From: Acidobacteriota bacterium
GTDB taxonomy: Bacteria; Acidobacteriota; Terriglobia; Bryobacterales; Bryobacteraceae
Length of the DNA: 64,000 bases
Direction: 5' to 3'
Assembly: GCA_026393985.1 (NCBI GenBank)
Contig: JAPKZB010000006.1
Location: 79,891 to 143,890, forward strand
Made by a program: the position numbers and the translations under genes. Shown here in pieces: positions 61,799 to 64,000 of the stretch (positions within the stretch are counted from its first letter, which is position 1; every line of letters starts with the position of its first letter). The notes beneath the pieces were generated by a model, which saw only the letters and a list, made by a program, of their open reading frames with translations, was not told the DNA's origin and did not search any database.

Positions 61799-62965
61799 GT
61801 GATTTATTTTATAAATCAGTACGGTTGGCCGGATGGCGCGGCTACAGGACAGATTCTATGCGATGTATTGAGGGCAGCCCCTAACAGCAAACGTTTAGTA
61901 CTTGTTCAAAGCGCGGTGCCCTATATTGCTGTTGCGGATAATCGATCTCCCCCTCCAGGAAAGATTCGCAGGCTTTGGGCACCAAGGCTCAAACGTGAGA
62001 AGACGTTTACAAAGTGTGTTGGGTTCTTGTCGTTTTACCTGCAGACGATGTTCGTGTTGCTACTAAGGGAAACCTCAAGTGACGTCGTTGTAATGACGAC
62101 GCCCCCTTTCTTGAATTGGTTGGGGGCCATCTCTAAGGTCGTTCGTGGTGGACGATTGATTGTTTGGGAGATGGACCTCTATCCCGAGATTCTTTTCTCT
62201 ACCGGTCTGATTTCTGACAAACGGCTGTTAGGGCGTTGTTTGGGTCGAGTCACCCGTTGGGCGAGGGGCCATACAGACTTGGCGGTAGTACTTGGGCCTT
62301 GCATGGGGGCGTTACTGACAAGAGGTGGTTCGGTGGCCGGACGTTTCGGTGAGTTGCAGAACTGGGCAGACGGGAAGGAGTTGTATCCTATTCAGGTACC
62401 TGGTACTGGTTCCTCGTTAAGGTTGCTTTATTCAGGTAATCTTGGCATCGCTCATGACGTCGAGACTATCGAAAGGACGCTGGCTTTGCTTGACGAGCCT
62501 GCTATAGAGTTTGTCTTTGCGGGTGGCGGCATCGGCATGGCGCGGATTAGGGGGCTAGATTCGATATTCGTGCGATTCCAGGGACCCTGCTCATACAGCG
62601 AATTGAACGCAGTACTTAATTCCGCCGATATCGGCTTAGTGACGCAAACGCGGGCCAGTCTGGGCTGTGTGGTGCCGAGCAAGTTTTACGGTATACTGGC
62701 AGCTGGGCGGGGGGTGCTCTATATTGGCCCGGAAGAGTCGACAGTGGCGCGGGTGATCCATGAGACCGGCTGCGGCTGGATCGTCAAATTGGGCGATAGC
62801 GAGGGCCTTGCTCGGCTGATATGCAAACTGCACGCCGATAGGGCCCGAGTACGGGAGGTAGGAGCGCGTGCACGGCACGTGTTTGAGGAGCGGTTTACGC
62901 GAGAGAAGGGCGTCGCCCGCTTTTGGCAACTGCTGGCGGGCCTCGACGATAAGATGACAAATTGA
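61799..62965 (+). CDS. Glycosyltransferase family 4 protein, WbuB-like
   Basis: A 388-residue GT-B enzyme: MIYFINQYGWPDGAATGQIL at the N-terminus, VVVMTTPPFLNWLGAISKVV, VWEMDLYPEILFSTGLI, LRLLYSGNLGIAHDVETI (donor-domain start), FVFAGGG and VPSKFYGILAAGRGVLYIG with the acidic donor-binding EES. GTG 61799 has AGAGAGG six bases upstream and starts at the conserved strand. From about 62650 the composition rises back towards the GC-rich host level. Confidence 0.87.
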   Translation: MIYFINQYGWPDGAATGQILCDVLRAAPNSKRLVLVQSAVPYIAVADNRSPPPGKIRRLWAPRLKREKTFTKCVGFLSFYLQTMFVLLLRETSSDVVVMTTPPFLNWLGAISKVVRGGRLIVWEMDLYPEILFSTGLISDKRLLGRCLGRVTRWARGHTDLAVVLGPCMGALLTRGGSVAGRFGELQNWADGKELYPIQVPGTGSSLRLLYSGNLGIAHDVETIERTLALLDEPAIEFVFAGGGIGMARIRGLDSIFVRFQGPCSYSELNAVLNSADIGLVTQTRASLGCVVPSKFYGILAAGRGVLYIGPEESTVARVIHETGCGWIVKLGDSEGLARLICKLHADRARVREVGARARHVFEERFTREKGVARFWQLLAGLDDKMTN

Positions 62966-63130
62966 GAGTGTGTTCGGGAAGACCGCAGAAAACATCTGTT
63001 TATCCTGTGCGTGGGTCACCAGGAGAGATTAAGCACTGGACACTATTGCAAGTGGTTCGGTGGGTTGTTAGGTTGCGCATTTCCAGATACGGCTGCTGTG
63101 CCGATTGTTTGAATCTGGGTCAGTTGTACT

Positions 63131-64000
63131 ATGGTTTCCGTGGCATTCGTGGCGCTTACTGTGTGTGGGTTTGCTTTTGTCATCACTCCGCTGGCGTGGA
63201 GGTTTGCCATTCGCCGCGAGGTGGTTGATACCTGCGACCACGGCCAAATTCGGGGCGCGGAAGCTGCACCGTTTTCGGATTCCGTGGCTGGGCGGCAGTG
63301 CGATTTTCGTTGGCTACAGCATTTCGTTTCTCGTCTTGATAGCTTCGCCGTTGAGCGGTGGGAGGCTTGTCGGGAACGAGCCAGGGCTGGTAGCGTGACC
63401 GCCTCCGGCTGCTTTGCTGATCAGGTTTCTGCTACGACATTGGCTCGCCGCGGGGGCGCGGCTGATGTGGTGGGGATGACGCTCGACGGGATTGGTGGCT
63501 ACGATCTGCCCAGCTGGGCCGAGCTGCCCGTGACGTTGGTTTGACTGGTGCTGGTGACGAACGCCGTCAACTTGATTGACGGCATGGATGGCCCGGCGAA
63601 GGGGGGTGGTGTTGTTCGCGGCTTTGACCATGCTTACCGTGGCGTTGCTAGCGGGGAATGTGCCGCTGGCGATGGTGACCGCGCCGCTTGCGGGGGCGCT
63701 GCTCGGGTTTCTGCGGCATAACCTTAACCCGACGACCATCTTTCTGGGCGATTACGGGTGCTCGCAGATCGGCTGTTGGTAGGGTGCTTCGGGATTATCT
63801 GGAGCCAAAAATCGGAGAGGCTACTGGGGGTGTCTGAACCCCGTTGTAGGCGCTGGCCTTTGCGCTCCTGGATGATGCGCTGACCTTGGTGCGCCACTTG
63901 TTTAAGAGGGATAGTATTTTGGGGGCCGATCGGCGCCATATCTATCTCCCGGCAGTGGCACTTGCTGATGCATAAGGGTTTTCGAGTTCGGCAGGCAGCG
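63131..64000 (+). pseudogene. WecA/MraY-family glycosyl-1-phosphate transferase, decayed
   Basis: Fragments of a polyprenyl-phosphate sugar-1-phosphate transferase lie in order but in changing frames: FVALTVCGFAFVITPLAWRF with EVVDTCDHG (63131 on), RIPWLGGSAIFVGYSISFLV (near 63270-63340), LVLVTNAVNLIDGMDG after an in-frame TGA at 63542-63544, LFAALTMLTVALLAGNVPLA to FLRHNLNPTTIFLGDYG (63610-63757), CFGIIWSQKS (63784-63813), then DSILGADRRHIY (63912-63952) and HLLMHKGFRVRQAA to the edge. NAVNLIDGMDG and FLGD are the family's metal-binding signatures. Several frameshifts and a stop make it non-functional as read. Confidence 0.85.

Noticed and set aside
1-64000. tRNA or rRNA genes
   Set aside because: Gaps between genes were read for rRNA blocks and for tRNA-like arms with GGTTC-type loops; none was convincing, although a dedicated search was not possible.

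Overview
The window reads as a chromosomal segment of a GC-rich acidobacterium, most likely Bryobacterales/Solibacter-like. This rests on recognising the paired DUF1552 and PSD-type (DUF1587/1592/1588/1585) exported proteins, a serine/threonine kinase with a C-terminal PD40 propeller, many Tat-like leaders (RRQFL, RRSFL, RRRFL), a P1 peptidase and the KSTGP-type hypothetical protein. No rRNA, tRNA or CRISPR array was found.

Region 1 (1-20.1 kb) is mostly metabolic. It holds an edge-truncated FtsX/MacB permease, a class III aminotransferase divergent from an IclR regulator, a two-gene unit with a membrane dipeptidase, a convergent MlrC-like M81 peptidase, a reduced formylglycine-generating-enzyme-like protein, alpha-glucan phosphorylase, a zinc-ribbon protein and a zinc alcohol dehydrogenase. 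A HAD-PfkB-ROK operon, an SDR and the DUF1592-DUF1552 pair follow on the minus strand.

Region 2 (20.2-29 kb) has phosphoglucomutase divergent from a tight plus-strand operon: SMP-30 lactonase lipoprotein, Ser/Thr kinase-PD40 (frame broken at a 19-C run), DUF1537 acid-sugar kinase, PdxA-like dehydrogenase and acyl-CoA carboxylase beta subunit. The lactonase, DUF1537 and PdxA genes suggest acid-sugar catabolism.

Region 3 (29.1-39.3 kb) begins with a nuclease/helicase-like DUF2075 gene (frameshifted) between two direct copies of the 3' end of a prolyl oligopeptidase gene. The intact peptidase gene, an HpnK/YdjC deacetylase and mlaD-mlaF-mlaE form a minus-strand operon. A P1 peptidase and rlmN follow.

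Region 4 (39.3-64 kb) is an exopolysaccharide locus interrupted by an accessory island. A NusG-like UpxY antiterminator, a small ribbon-helix-helix/coiled-coil protein, a Wza-like exporter and a Wzc-like tyrosine kinase start the locus. At 44.5-51 kb lies the island: terminase-like ATPase and nuclease genes lying apart, three DUF433 genes or fragments of antitoxin type plus two DUF433-DUF5615 pairs' toxins, a ParD-like orphan, HicA and DUF5615 remnants, two copies of an 80-13-80 bp hairpin repeat pair, and a dead transposase. From 51.6 kb the sequence is visibly poorer in GC and encodes two methyltransferase-like proteins, a Wzx flippase, a Wzy-like polymerase and six glycosyltransferases. The window ends in a decayed WecA/MraY-family initiating transferase, so the locus shows no intact initiating enzyme here.
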